In this document: piece by piece, positions 28,925 through 38,303 of the stretch | Numbering within the stretch: the stretch's first letter is position 1 | Layout of the letters: every line of letters starts with the position of its first letter | NCBI RefSeq assembly: GCF_000348985.1 | Contig: NC_035925.1 | Location: forward strand, 186,001 to 250,000 | Length of the DNA: 64,000 bases | Reading direction: 5' to 3' | From: Huiozyma naganishii CBS 8797 | Lineage: Eukaryota > Ascomycota > Saccharomycetes > Saccharomycetales > Saccharomycetaceae | Made by a program: the position numbers and the translations under genes | The notes under the pieces: model-generated | Seen by the model: only the letters and a program-made list of their open reading frames with translations | Database searches by the model: none | Told to the model about the DNA's origin: nothing

Positions 28925-31757
28925 AGTATGGCGTGTGATACTATTTGTAGCGGTTGCAGCGGTGCTCAGTGTTTGTTATGCGGGGAACTATTTTGGAGAC
29001 CCCCGACTACGCTACTACGTTCTCGTCCCCGCTTCTCCGACCATGGTACGGTTTCTGAGATATATTTTTTTTTTCAGATGAAAAAGTTGCAAGTAACACG
29101 GGTAATTTCTATTCTTCATGGTCTCGTGACCACTTTATTGCAAGACAAGGGGAACGTGTCGCGATAATATCTTATGTAACATTCTTACGGGTCTGTTTGC
29201 TGTGGCAAATGCCAAGATAAAAATTGAAAGTATCCAATCCCTGATACATTCCCCCTTCCCTAGATCAAAAGCGGGTAGTGTACCATAGTCAATTGACTGG
29301 GAGGGCTGCAACGGATCAATAGCCCCTAAATGGCAATGTAAATTGTATCGGTCTCCCCCTCTGGTGACGAAGCATGTGCTGTTGTTGTTGTTTCTTTTGA
29401 TCAAGCCATCTACTACAGAATGCAAGGACTTGCCATGCAACACTGGTGATATCACAGCGTGTGGGTTAGTTGAATACTGGAACTTTAGAGAAAATCTCGT
29501 CTACATCTTGGAATCTGGACTCGATGCTCCTTTATAATCCACACCTATAGGTATTAAATGTGTGTATGGGTGTTGGTGGGGTATATTTTCCAAGTTTCTC
29601 CGGTAGGCGTCACCATGCCTATATGTAATGAATATCTGACTTTTTCCCACTGCACTACCATGACTACTATTGTTGCGAGAAATTAAAAAAAAAAAGAAAG
29701 GAGGGTACACCAGAAGGCCAGATATGTAAATCCCCTTTTCGATGTGATTGTGTGCAGCGGACTCCGTCCTAATACAGAGCGGTCGGGCACTGAAAAAAAG
29801 AGGAGTCCTTGTTTTCTAATAACTTTCCGGAATACGAAAATACCATGGTGCGCGATGAATGCATATTCATGCAAGAACGGAGAAAGAGCAAGCTTAAAAA
29901 AGTCAACTCATAGTTTCAAAGGGGGGAGGGTAAGGAGGCCATACAATAATTCTGGCAGAATTGGGGGAGATATCTCCGAGAACAAACGGGCACCTTGGCA
30001 AAAGATATTATTTGACCAATATTAGTCAAGCATTATTGTTGGGACTAGAACAAAAAACAAAAGGAGAAAAAGGGAAGTAAGGATTTGGAAAAAAAAAAGA
30101 TACTGTTCCACATCTTGAATTGCCTCTTTCGATGAGGGGAACTCTGCTGCTGCGACGGTTTCTCCATGTTGACGTCTTGTCTTCATCATATTCTTAGGAA
30201 AGCAGTGGTTATTGTTCTCCGGGCTCCGTATCTCTCTCTGTCTTTTGTTTACTTGGAAGCAAGTATTCTCGTACGTTCTCCGTAACAACAGGGGGGACTG
30301 TCACGTTATTTTTTGTAAGGAAGCTCTGACCCTTGTAAAGCGGCGGGCAAGCAAGAAGTCTCTGAGGAGGAGGTACTTTTTAGCCAGAACTTAGATCTCC
30401 AGAATTCAGTCCCTTTTTCCTCTAGCTGTTTTTTCTGAAGCCGATCTTAGTGGGGCTGCGGTGTGTGAATATCGGCTGAGGTTAACTGTACAGATTCTGG
30501 GCCTATGGCCATACATGTTCTCCGAAATCCTCCTGGGTGTGTTCGGAAGGATGGGGAACCGATGCCTGACATTTTGAAGCAAGCCCAACCACTATGCAAA
30601 TCTCAATCTCGAACACCGTACATAAAACCGCATCTCGTCGAATAAAAATAAATCTATATGCAAACATGAACTATTCCCGATCGGGTAAAAAAGGGTAGGA
30701 ACTGGGTTCAAAAATCACATACCGATCAAAAATTCGCCTCCCCCTCACGCTCCCGGTACCCCCCTTTCCTAATTTAAGAAACGAGAAACCAGCCACAATA
30801 GAATGGAAGGGAGTAAAATCATGCAGGAAAGCAAAAAAATCGGGCGAATAGTGATCTCATGAACTCTTCTGTGCAAGTTTTTCTGAGTAAGAGTACTCCT
30901 TCAAAGAAAACTTGCTGCACATCCGTCGTCTAGCGGGTTTTTTTTTCTTGCGCTGCGTTCTGTGCCGCAAGCAGAAAACCAAGTAGCTAAATAAAAAGAA
31001 AAAGGCAAAATTTTTTAAGCCTCTGGAGAGAAAGAGGGGGGGGGGGAGCGATGACCACTGCCGCCCCGCAACGGCTTGAAGTTCCCCCTCGCTCCTCCCC
31101 CATTGTTTCTGTCTTCCTTCTATTTTTTTATCCGTTGATTCCGTCTCTCGTCCTCCGTGTCCGGCCTTCCGCCACCGCTTCGAGTCTTTTTTTTGTGATG
31201 GTGAGCATTGTTAATGAGTAAAATTAGTTAAGAAGCGTGTAGAAGCCAATGCTAGCACAGAAACGTACGCAGAGAGCAAGTATTAGACTTACCAAATTTT
31301 TAAGCTTTTTTTTTTGTTGTGCGTGAACTCGAAAAACAATTGGTTTTCGGCAATTATTCATCTCATAACACAGATCTTATGCGGTTGTTAGCTGAAAAAA
31401 TTTTTCTTGGTCTTCTCGAAGAACGGTGTTAACACAGACTCCGTTTCTTTTGTCTACCGTTTTTTTTCTTTTCGTCGCTCCTTTGTACAAGAAAAAAAAT
31501 TCTATTGGCATATATATATATAACTATAATTCGGCCATTGGGGTCCCACTATAGTATGGATGAGCATGGGCGGTGCTGGGAGAATGTAATTAGACTAAGA
31601 ACATCAGATCTTTACATTTTTTTCTACTGTATTTTTTATCTTCAAGTATTATAGATATTCATCGATCATACCTCAGACCCCGTGCAAGCGTCTCATTAAT
31701 TATTTATTTTTTTTGTAATTGGAAAAAAACCCGAAAATAAAATACGGCAAGATCGAG
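28925..31757. other. Gene-free 2.8 kb between RSM7 and ECM13
   Basis: No gene I can support. ORFs here are below about 110 codons, lack family features and overlap on both strands. Contents: oligo-A/T tracts, a G11 run at 31036-31046 whose flank (GGGGGGAGCGA) is almost complementary to 31089-31101, and a (TA)n/TATA stretch near 31509-31523 that may serve ECM13. In the sister tract of S. cerevisiae PSY4 and COR1 sit between EDE1 and ECM13, so part of this may be decayed remains. No match to them is recognisable by eye. Confidence 0.5.
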
Positions 31758-32411
31758 ATGAACTACCCATTTGAAGAACTTCAAAACAACTACAGACTCG
31801 CTGCAGTGGTCAAGAATAAACTACACTCTTGCACTACTGGATGCAAGAGGAAAGGATTCGACCTAAGGGAGATAGTGTGCCATGCAAACCTTCTGGACTC
31901 GATCCTGGACAACATAGACGTGCTCAAGTACAGATACGTGAGCCAGCAGCGTGGGACCCCCGGTAGGACCGCACCACTACTCACATCTGTTGCTTCTTCT
32001 TCTACGGAGCCAATGTACGTTTACAACCCACTGCCTCTTCGCAAACACCAAACTGCATACGACGATGCAGCGACCGAGGACGACGACGACGAGGATTGTG
32101 AAAAGTACTACCAATACGACTCTGGGTCAGACTCCAATTGCGATGGTGAGGGCTCACACGAGCAATCCCTCAACGAGGAGGAGTCTATCTACAACGACGA
32201 CCTCATCACTGCACCAAGCATGGTCCCAAGGTCACCCAGCCCATCATCATCATCAACGGACGACGACATCGAAGATACAGAGGTTGCTGCAACGCAGGAC
32301 AAATCCCCACCGACAGAGTGTGTGCTCTCGAAGCCACTCGCAGCGGCGGTAATAACGGCCATGGACAATAGCAACAGCAGATCCAGTCTCTACTACCGGC
32401 TACGGTCCTAG
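31758..32411 (+). CDS. ECM13: Ecm13/YJR115W family protein
   Basis: A 217-residue protein. The conserved part is N-terminal: MNYPFEELQNNYRLAAVVKNKL, CTTGCKRKGFDLREIVCHANLLD and SILDNIDVLKY (1-60). This module is shared by the S. cerevisiae ohnologs ECM13 (YBL043W, ~257 residues) and YJR115W (169). The rest is low-complexity, acidic and Ser-rich and probably disordered. Function is not established; Ecm13 was linked to cell-wall phenotypes. ATG 31758 is used; the frame extends 13 codons upstream only to a TTG. Which ohnolog it represents is decided by location (YJR tract). Confidence 0.88.
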   Translation: MNYPFEELQNNYRLAAVVKNKLHSCTTGCKRKGFDLREIVCHANLLDSILDNIDVLKYRYVSQQRGTPGRTAPLLTSVASSSTEPMYVYNPLPLRKHQTAYDDAATEDDDDEDCEKYYQYDSGSDSNCDGEGSHEQSLNEEESIYNDDLITAPSMVPRSPSPSSSSTDDDIEDTEVAATQDKSPPTECVLSKPLAAAVITAMDNSNSRSSLYYRLRS

Positions 32412-32747
32412 CACGCAAGCAAGCAAGCATACACGATACTACGCACCCACTCACGCCCCCCACACGCATCGGTAACGAAAAAGACCCACAAACCGCACTC
32501 TCAAATAGCACAGTAGTTCTAGTCTACTGGCAGTATATTTCAACAGTTTGTCATTTTTTAAGGGATAATATTCACAACGTATTCTATCATTCTGGACGGC
32601 CCGCCTCTCCAAAAAAGGGGTGCGGGCCTAAAACGGGAAAAGCGGGCCGCGGCCCAAAATTCCCAATTACTAATTTTTCTTTTCTTTTTTTTTTTTTTTT
32701 TGTAATTTGGCTCCGTTCGTCCGGCGGTCTCGAATCTTGTTTCCGGG

Positions 32748-32754
32748 CGGGTAA
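32748..32754 (+). promoter_or_regulatory. Reb1-type site upstream of SOD1
   Basis: CGGGTAA, matching the Reb1 core CGGGTRA, next to the oligo-T tract and 136 bp before the SOD1 ATG. Reb1 sites of this type usually mark nucleosome-depleted promoters. Confidence 0.5.
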
Positions 32755-32788
32755 CACCGGGTGTGGGCCCCCCTAACGCCACCAGTGC

Positions 32789-32796
32789 TATATAAG
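32789..32796 (+). promoter_or_regulatory. TATA element of SOD1
   Basis: TATATAAG, 94 bp before the SOD1 ATG, a usual distance for yeast. Confidence 0.55.
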
Positions 32797-32889
32797 AGAC
32801 CGGGTTGCCCGGTGTCACTTTAAGGACGGGAAAGCAGGGGAGGGGAGGTCCGCACACACATACATACAGTCAACCAACTAACATTAACA

Positions 32890-33354
32890 ATGGTCAAAGC
32901 TGTAGCTGTTCTAAAGGGTAGTGCAGGGATCGGTGGTGTTGTTCACTTCGAGCAGGCCAGTGAGAACGAGAACACCACGATCTCGTGGGAGATCACAGGG
33001 AACGACGCGAACGCACAGAGAGGTTTCCATATCCACGAGTTCGGTGATATCACTAACGGGTGTGTCTCCGCTGGTCCTCACTTCAACCCTTTCAAGAAGA
33101 CGCACGGTGCCCCCACCGACGAGGTTAGACACGTTGGGGATATGGGTAACGTGACCACGGATGCTAATGGTGTCGCTAAGGGGTCCAGAACGGACCCATT
33201 GATCAAGTTGCTTGGTCCAACCACTATTATCGGGAGAAGTGTGGTCATCCATGCTGGCACTGATGATTTGGGTAAGGGCGATAACGAGGAATCCTTGAAG
33301 ACTGGTAACGCTGGTGGGAGACCTGCCTGCGGTGTCATTGGATTCACAAATTAA
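32890..33354 (+). CDS. SOD1: Cu/Zn superoxide dismutase
   Basis: A 154-residue canonical enzyme, the same length as S. cerevisiae Sod1. It converts superoxide to peroxide and oxygen in cytosol and mitochondrial intermembrane space. Copper ligands H47, H49, H64 and H121, zinc ligands H64, H72, H81 and D84, the structural disulfide C58-C147 and the active-site Arg in GGRPACG are all present. Maturation needs the copper chaperone Ccs1. Strong codon bias fits high expression. A Reb1 site and TATA element precede it. URA8, expected between SOD1 and VPS25 by S. cerevisiae order, is absent. Confidence 0.99.
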   Translation: MVKAVAVLKGSAGIGGVVHFEQASENENTTISWEITGNDANAQRGFHIHEFGDITNGCVSAGPHFNPFKKTHGAPTDEVRHVGDMGNVTTDANGVAKGSRTDPLIKLLGPTTIIGRSVVIHAGTDDLGKGDNEESLKTGNAGGRPACGVIGFTN

Positions 33355-33460
33355 AGGTGGCCGAGGCTGTAACAAGCTGGATATAGATAAAATATGTGTA
33401 ATCGTCTTTACATATGCCACTGAAACCTCGAATTAATATGACCACCCGTTTAAAGGTTGC

Positions 33461-33484
33461 ACGTATATATATATATATATATAT
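33461..33484. repeat. (TA)n microsatellite 3' of SOD1
   Basis: An uninterrupted TA dinucleotide run of about 24 bp between SOD1 and VPS25. Confidence 0.8.
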
Positions 33485-33598
33485 GAGACTGCAACTGAAA
33501 ATGCCATTTTGAGCAGAAAGAGCAAGAGGAAGAGGTATCAACCACCCTAAGGGTTACCGGATCTACCTGCCTTACACACACAAACAACGGATACAACC

Positions 33599-34165
33599 AT
33601 GGAATTCCCGCCCATACACTCGTTCCCGCCCCTGTACACGAGACAACCGAACAAGCTGGTCAGAAACAAGCAGTTGGAAACGTGGGCAGGGATTATACTG
33701 GACAACGCAAAGAAGCTTCACAGGTGGGAGATAGACAAAACGGGGCGGTTCGAAAGAGGAGGGCCCTCGATCTTCACTAGCGAGAGCATTGGTCGCGCCG
33801 TGCCACAGTTGTTCATCAACGAGATATGGCGGCACATGCAGCGGAATAACCAGATCATACTGAGGGACGAGTCCCTGCAGTGGGGGGTACTCGACGACGC
33901 GGACGCGGACGCAAGTTTCTACGTCCTTTGGCGGCCCCTAGACGCGTGGACAAGTCTTATACTGGAGTGGTTTGACACGGCGAACCAAATGGGGAAAGTG
34001 GTCACTTTCTATGAACTGGCACAAGGAGATGAGAGCTTGGATTGCGAGTTTCATGGGATCCCGGAACCATTGCTTCTCAGGATCCTGAAACCGCTCGTTA
34101 AGAGGGGCAGAGCCACAATGTTGAAGGGCGATAACGACCAGTATGTTGCCATTAAAGTAGTGTAG
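33599..34165 (+). CDS. VPS25: ESCRT-II subunit Vps25
   Basis: A 188-residue protein of tandem winged helices; S. cerevisiae Vps25 is 202. It starts with the proline-rich contact motif PPLYTRQPNK, which in Vps25 binds Vps22/Vps36. The C-terminal winged helix (FHGIPEPLLLRILKPLVKRGRA) binds ESCRT-III Vps20. It acts in sorting ubiquitylated membrane proteins into multivesicular bodies. It is co-oriented with SOD1 and convergent with RSM26, as expected for YJR102C. Confidence 0.95.
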   Translation: MEFPPIHSFPPLYTRQPNKLVRNKQLETWAGIILDNAKKLHRWEIDKTGRFERGGPSIFTSESIGRAVPQLFINEIWRHMQRNNQIILRDESLQWGVLDDADADASFYVLWRPLDAWTSLILEWFDTANQMGKVVTFYELAQGDESLDCEFHGIPEPLLLRILKPLVKRGRATMLKGDNDQYVAIKVV

Positions 34166-34352
34166 ATGGGTTGCGCTTCTCTGCGTGTGTCCCTTACTCT
34201 TCTCTTATGACGGTAATATTTATAGATAGCATGTACGTACAATATGGGTTCGGGGGGGTAGAATGAAGTTATTTACAGTAATTGAAAAGCATACCATTTA
34301 ACAGTCGTGGTATTTTGGGGGACATGTACGCAAGTCTTTTCCCCCCCCCCAT

Positions 34353-35120
34353 TCACAATTGTTCGCTGTACAGTCTGCTGTTGACAACAGACCAATTCAA
34401 ATTGTCCAGCACATTCCTCAAATACTGTTTTCGATTAGACACACCGTAATCATTCAAGTATGCCTGGTCCCACAGATTGACCGCTATTATCGGAATGGTC
34501 CAGTCTTTGACTTTGGCATTCTCACTCACAAACTTTTTCACGTCCCTCAAATGCGTATATTCCTCCAGGTTTAAGGGACCGTTCATGTCCAAGATCTGGT
34601 TCTTCGGGAAGTAGTACGGGGTACCGTTGTTTTGCAGAAACAGATAGTGTAATTCTTTGTTCGAATTCTCCACGAGAAAGAACCAACCTTGTCCCATCAA
34701 TTTCTCCTCCACCTGTTCAACGATCTCAGCTTTTAACGAATCCCAGTCCATTCCAAATGATTTTTGAACAGAATCCAAAAACCCTTGAGAGGGTGCCCCA
34801 GGATTCTGCGCTTCCAGAGGCAAAATATTCTCAATGAAGAGATGGTTGTTGTGTGCTGCAGACGCAATGTCAAATATATGCGTCTGAAAACTCTTCTTCG
34901 CAGTGCTCAACACAATATGAAAAGGATAGTAGGACTCTAGAGTGGTTCCAGCAGTTGCCAACGTGAGCTTGTCACACAGGTACGTCTGGTAATCCGTCCA
35001 TACAGTATTGAAACCTTGTGATGATAAAATTGGGGGGATACCATTCCTAATTAGTGTGCTAGCATTTGGTAATTTCGGCACCGTGTGAATCCCCCGCCTA
35101 CAAAGTAACTGTCGTAGCAT
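34353..35120 (-). CDS. RSM26: Mitochondrial small-subunit ribosomal protein mS42 (SOD-like)
   Basis: A 255-residue protein; S. cerevisiae Rsm26 is 266. It has an N-terminal presequence rich in Arg and lacking acids (MLRQLLCRRGIH) and a manganese/iron superoxide dismutase-like fold. C-terminal segments such as PIIAVNLWDQAYLNDYG resemble the SOD C-terminal domain, but this paralog is a mitoribosomal protein rather than an enzyme. ATG 35120 is used; a TTG lies nine codons upstream. Location matches YJR101W. Confidence 0.93.
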   Translation of the reverse strand: MLRQLLCRRGIHTVPKLPNASTLIRNGIPPILSSQGFNTVWTDYQTYLCDKLTLATAGTTLESYYPFHIVLSTAKKSFQTHIFDIASAAHNNHLFIENILPLEAQNPGAPSQGFLDSVQKSFGMDWDSLKAEIVEQVEEKLMGQGWFFLVENSNKELHYLFLQNNGTPYYFPKNQILDMNGPLNLEEYTHLRDVKKFVSENAKVKDWTIPIIAVNLWDQAYLNDYGVSNRKQYLRNVLDNLNWSVVNSRLYSEQL

Positions 35121-35247
35121 ATTGGCAGTATTCACTCGGCTTGGCAAATAGAAGAGGACAGTTGCTTGCAGTGCGTAACTGAATGATGTTTCAACCTATA
35201 TTGCCAATGAACAATACGGAAGAAATAAAAAGATACAAAAAATCGAC

Positions 35248-35254
35248 AAAAAAA
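35248..35254 (-). terminator. Pol III terminator of tRNA-Leu
   Basis: A run of seven T on the minus strand, about 12 nt beyond the tRNA 3' end. Confidence 0.6.
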
Positions 35255-35265
35255 TAAATTGATAA

Positions 35266-35363
35266 TGAGAGCTGAGGGATTCGAACCCGCGCATCCGAAG
35301 ATATCAGAGAATTCAAGCTGTTACACCTAAATCTGACGCCTTAAACCACTCGGCCAAACTCCC
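35266..35363 (-). tRNA. tRNA-Leu(UAG), intron-containing
   Basis: Class II tRNA. The 5' half GGGAGTTTGGCCGAGTGG, anticodon-loop TTTAGG and 3' TTCGAATCCC match yeast tRNA-Leu(UAG). A ~16-nt intron sits one base 3' of the anticodon, the usual position, and exons re-join as TTTAGG/CTCTGA. The long variable arm has a TTC loop. The T stem reads GCGGG/CCCTC and so has one C-U mismatch, where the S. cerevisiae form pairs fully (AAGGG/CCCTT). A T7 terminator follows. In S. cerevisiae no gene of this kind is known to me between RSM26 and AIM25. Confidence 0.92.
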
Positions 35364-35402
35364 GAATTGATTTTTTTGTAAGATAGCGCTGGCCATAATT
35401 GA

Positions 35403-35897
35403 TGTTTTGAGTTCAACAGTAATCAATTGTCTGTTTTCTCTATATAAAGATTATATAGAGAGGAGTATTTGAAGAAAGTGAGACGAGGATTCCAATGGTT
35501 GGAATCTGTGGCCTTTATATAATATTTGGTGAAACTGGATCAGACCGCATTAGCTTGGGTCTGTCCGTTCGTTATAGATACGTAGCCTGCTGACTTAAAG
35601 TGGGGTGTAGTCTGCTGACTAAGGTGGGATGTAGTCTGGTGACTAAAGCAGGGTCTGACGCTTTTGTATTGTTTGTTGTATGTTGCAATGTGCTACCTTG
35701 TGAAAGAGGACTTGTTGTTTGTGTCTCGTAGGAGAGAGAGTTGTATGTCGTTACCGAGAGATGTATGTCTCGTAACTGAGAACTCTGTGAGTTCGTGATA
35801 AGAGCAGGGTCTCGTGATTGAGAGCAGGGACCCAGACTGGAGGGTACGTTAAATGGAATCTTTCTTTCTTCAAAATGCAAGGTAGTAAAAACACACA
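35403..35897 (-). mobile_element. Possible degraded solo LTR upstream of tRNA-Leu
   Basis: On the minus strand this stretch begins TGTGTG and ends AAAACA, contains TATA-like elements (near 35516 and 35440) and a facing pair ATTCCAA/TTGGAAT at ~35490-35504 like LTR ends abutting. It lies just upstream of a Pol III gene, the preferred target of Ty1-like elements. No target-site duplication is found at these limits, so the boundaries are guesses. Confidence 0.3.
35582..35654. repeat. Three tandem ~24-bp degenerate repeats
   Basis: Units at 35582-35606, 35607-35630 and 35631-35654 share GTAGTCTGCTGACTAA and a G-rich end. On the minus strand they fall in frame in a 108-codon ORF (35572-35898) as an 8-residue repeat of the form HPTLVSRL. 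Confidence 0.7.
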
Positions 35898-35962
35898 TCT
35901 TTTAAAGTTTATGTAGTATTGTTGTTAGGGCTCATCCTGGCTCTCCAATGATCAAAGCAGCG

Positions 35963-37066
35963 TTAAAAATTCAGTTGAAACTCAAGACCGTGAATGAAGG
36001 GACAGATTTCAGTCAGTGTTTTGCAGGATAGATGGAAGTCTGCATATAACGTGGGGATATATGCACCCGTTTCATATATATTTGAAAATATTGACCTGTT
36101 TCCTAAAACACAAATCAACTTTTTCACTGTCGGGGCATACTTGTACTTATAAAATTCATATGGCTTTTTTTGGCTACAACACATATTGAAGGAACATCGT
36201 GAATTTTGCCTGCATGAATACTTTGTCCAAGTTTTTTCCTTCAATTAGTGCCTGGATAGATGTCGTTTTTCCTAAAAGTTCACCCATACCTCTGTACTTT
36301 TAATGAAAAAGCTTGCCAATATACATTACCCAACTCGGCATTAGAGTAAAAAGAGCATCATGTAACTGTTTTCATAAAGCTGATAATAGTTAGAGTAATA
36401 GAGCATTTATATTGAGAGAGAAAATTGGTACTTGCTGACCAGTCAAAAAGACGTCCTTATAGAAGAACTCAATGGGACCGGTGCTGCATTCGAAACATGA
36501 TATCATTTTTCATGCATTTGCGGAGGCCAATTCTTTGAATGCCTCACCGTATAAAAAAGATGAGAATACAACAAACTGGTAATTACACTACCAGTTGAAA
36601 ACAGCTGTGTTACCCTTCTCAATGGCGCCTTCAGGATAACGAGTACAAGTAAGTAGAAAAGTACATCTTTCAATAAATAGTATATTTCTACAGCACATTT
36701 CTTCAAGAGAGTGGCCAAAAGATGGTGGAGTTAACCCTTTTCATAATAATGAATTTGACGTACCACTTTATCACCCAATACTTGGGTACATTGGTTTCAG
36801 TGGTTTCTCTACAATTGAATTTTTTGTTTATTGCGTAGGATAATAAATTCTTTACTTGTTGAACAAGAATTGAAAATTTGAAGTAATCCAACAAACTCAA
36901 AAATCTTTTTTGGTGATAAACTACTCGCTGCTTCCCCTGATTGTTTTAACAACTTTAGTTTAAAATATCATGGGAGACATATTTTAGTTTACAGTAGCTT
37001 CTATCAAATCTCTCCCACAACAGTTTCATGCTGTTGAATAGGGTCTTGTTCGCCGTGGCTATTCAT
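35963..37066 (-). pseudogene. Unrecognised degraded coding remnant
   Basis: On the minus strand, open segments follow each other in different frames with little or no gap: from an ATG at 37066 (MNSHGEQD...), then 36900-36703, 36718-36503, ~36500-36427, ~36290-36180, and 36244-35963. The segments look protein-like in composition, with hydrophobic stretches such as VLFYLLVLVIL and Cys/Tyr-rich parts, rather than random A/T translation. Multiple stops and frameshifts would be needed to explain them as one gene. I cannot name the family. Confidence 0.35.
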
Positions 37067-38303
37067 TCTAGTAGAGTAAAGAGATGTTTTAGTTCAGGTA
37101 TGACTTCTGGTATATACTTAATATATAAGTATATGGTTCGATGATCTCTTCTATATTGTCACAGATAGAAGGATCAATTCATTCGATGTAGTTAGGCTTT
37201 ATATACGTGAGAATTTGCTCAGAGTCAATGGTGTGACTTTTCACTTTCTCACTGTGGTGGATACTTCCACACTTGTGGCATCGTTATTTGTCTCGTTAAC
37301 ATTTGTGTCTTTTATCAAGTGTGTGTCCTGTTTATGCCTATGATGATATCCTATCAACCTTATCATATTCATTTTCTATATTTAGCACATGCACTTTCAT
37401 TAAGTTCCTTTTCACTAATAACAAAAAATATCATAGATTAGGGACCTAGTAATCTGTGCTCAGGTTTTTATAATAATGATGAATCTGACCACATATAATG
37501 AAACAAACGCTTTTTCAATCCTCTCATACTCAGAAAAACCTAAATAAGGACCAATTTCCGTTTTCCTGGAAGCGTTTATATTAGATAATTCTTCCTTTAA
37601 TCACTGTACTGGGCAGTATCTAAAGAATATATGTGTATAATGCGCTATGTACAAAGGAGCTATTCCCAGGAAAGCTATTTATATGAATGCCAGTTTCTTG
37701 TTATACCGACACGCTTCATATTTTACGAAAATTCGTATTCTACAATACGGATCTTTCCTTTCGATTCTCACCAAAGAGATAACTCCTCCCTTATTTTGTC
37801 ACACCAATTGAACCAGTTTTTATGCATCTGAAGTCTTTACATACTACTTTTTATGGTAGAAGGTTCAAGTCTCAACTAGTTACTTTTGCAGATTTGCATA
37901 AGTTTTTGTATTTCGACGGCACAAGTACCCTACAATTCGAACTGTAAAAGTAAAGTTACTTCCCCGACTACAGAATACGTATCTTGCAATAGTACGCTAA
38001 CTAAACCTTAACTCAGATTTACATATGCTACAACATAAATGAATTTTGCTGATTCCTGTTCTCATTTTCTTCTAGCTGAGAATTCTTTTTCCTTCATTTC
38101 AAACCCCAAGGCATTTGTAATACACCAAGCAAGAACAGAATACGCTGACTGTAGAACTCGTAACCAAACCTGCAAACAGATGACAAATCGAGATCCTTTT
38201 AGTGCAAATAAAAGTTCCGGGCATCTAATAAAAAAATAGAACAGGCGGCGAATAATAGGACGGTGACATACACAGTTAACACCCTCTGTGAACACTAGCC
38301 GGT

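Larger units (their letters stand above)
32412..32889. promoter_or_regulatory. SOD1 promoter region with GC-rich hairpins and oligo-T
   Basis: 478 bp. 32598-32628 can fold as a hairpin (GGCCCGC with GCGGGCC, further paired inside across an A6 loop). 32644-32655 is a perfect 12-bp GC palindrome. Both are followed by a T-rich tract (~32676-32701), a Reb1-type site, and a TATA element near the SOD1 start. Confidence 0.55.
35364..38303. other. 2.9 kb relic region between tRNA-Leu and AIM25
   Basis: No intact gene recognised. The tRNA-proximal ~500 bp looks like degraded retrotransposon LTR material. 35.96-37.07 kb (minus) holds several overlapping open segments in shifting frames, suggesting a broken gene. 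37.1-38.3 kb is A/T-rich with only short frames and also serves as the upstream region of AIM25. RSM26 and AIM25 are neighbours in S. cerevisiae, so this stretch is extra here. Confidence 0.55.

Noticed and set aside
29744..30025. 93-codon plus frame in the gene-free stretch
   Set aside because: Basic, low information, overlaps minus-strand frames of similar size, and no neighbour-based support.
37120..37150. GGTTCGATGAT resembling a tRNA B box
   Set aside because: No matching A box, acceptor stem or T stem around it, so not a tRNA gene.
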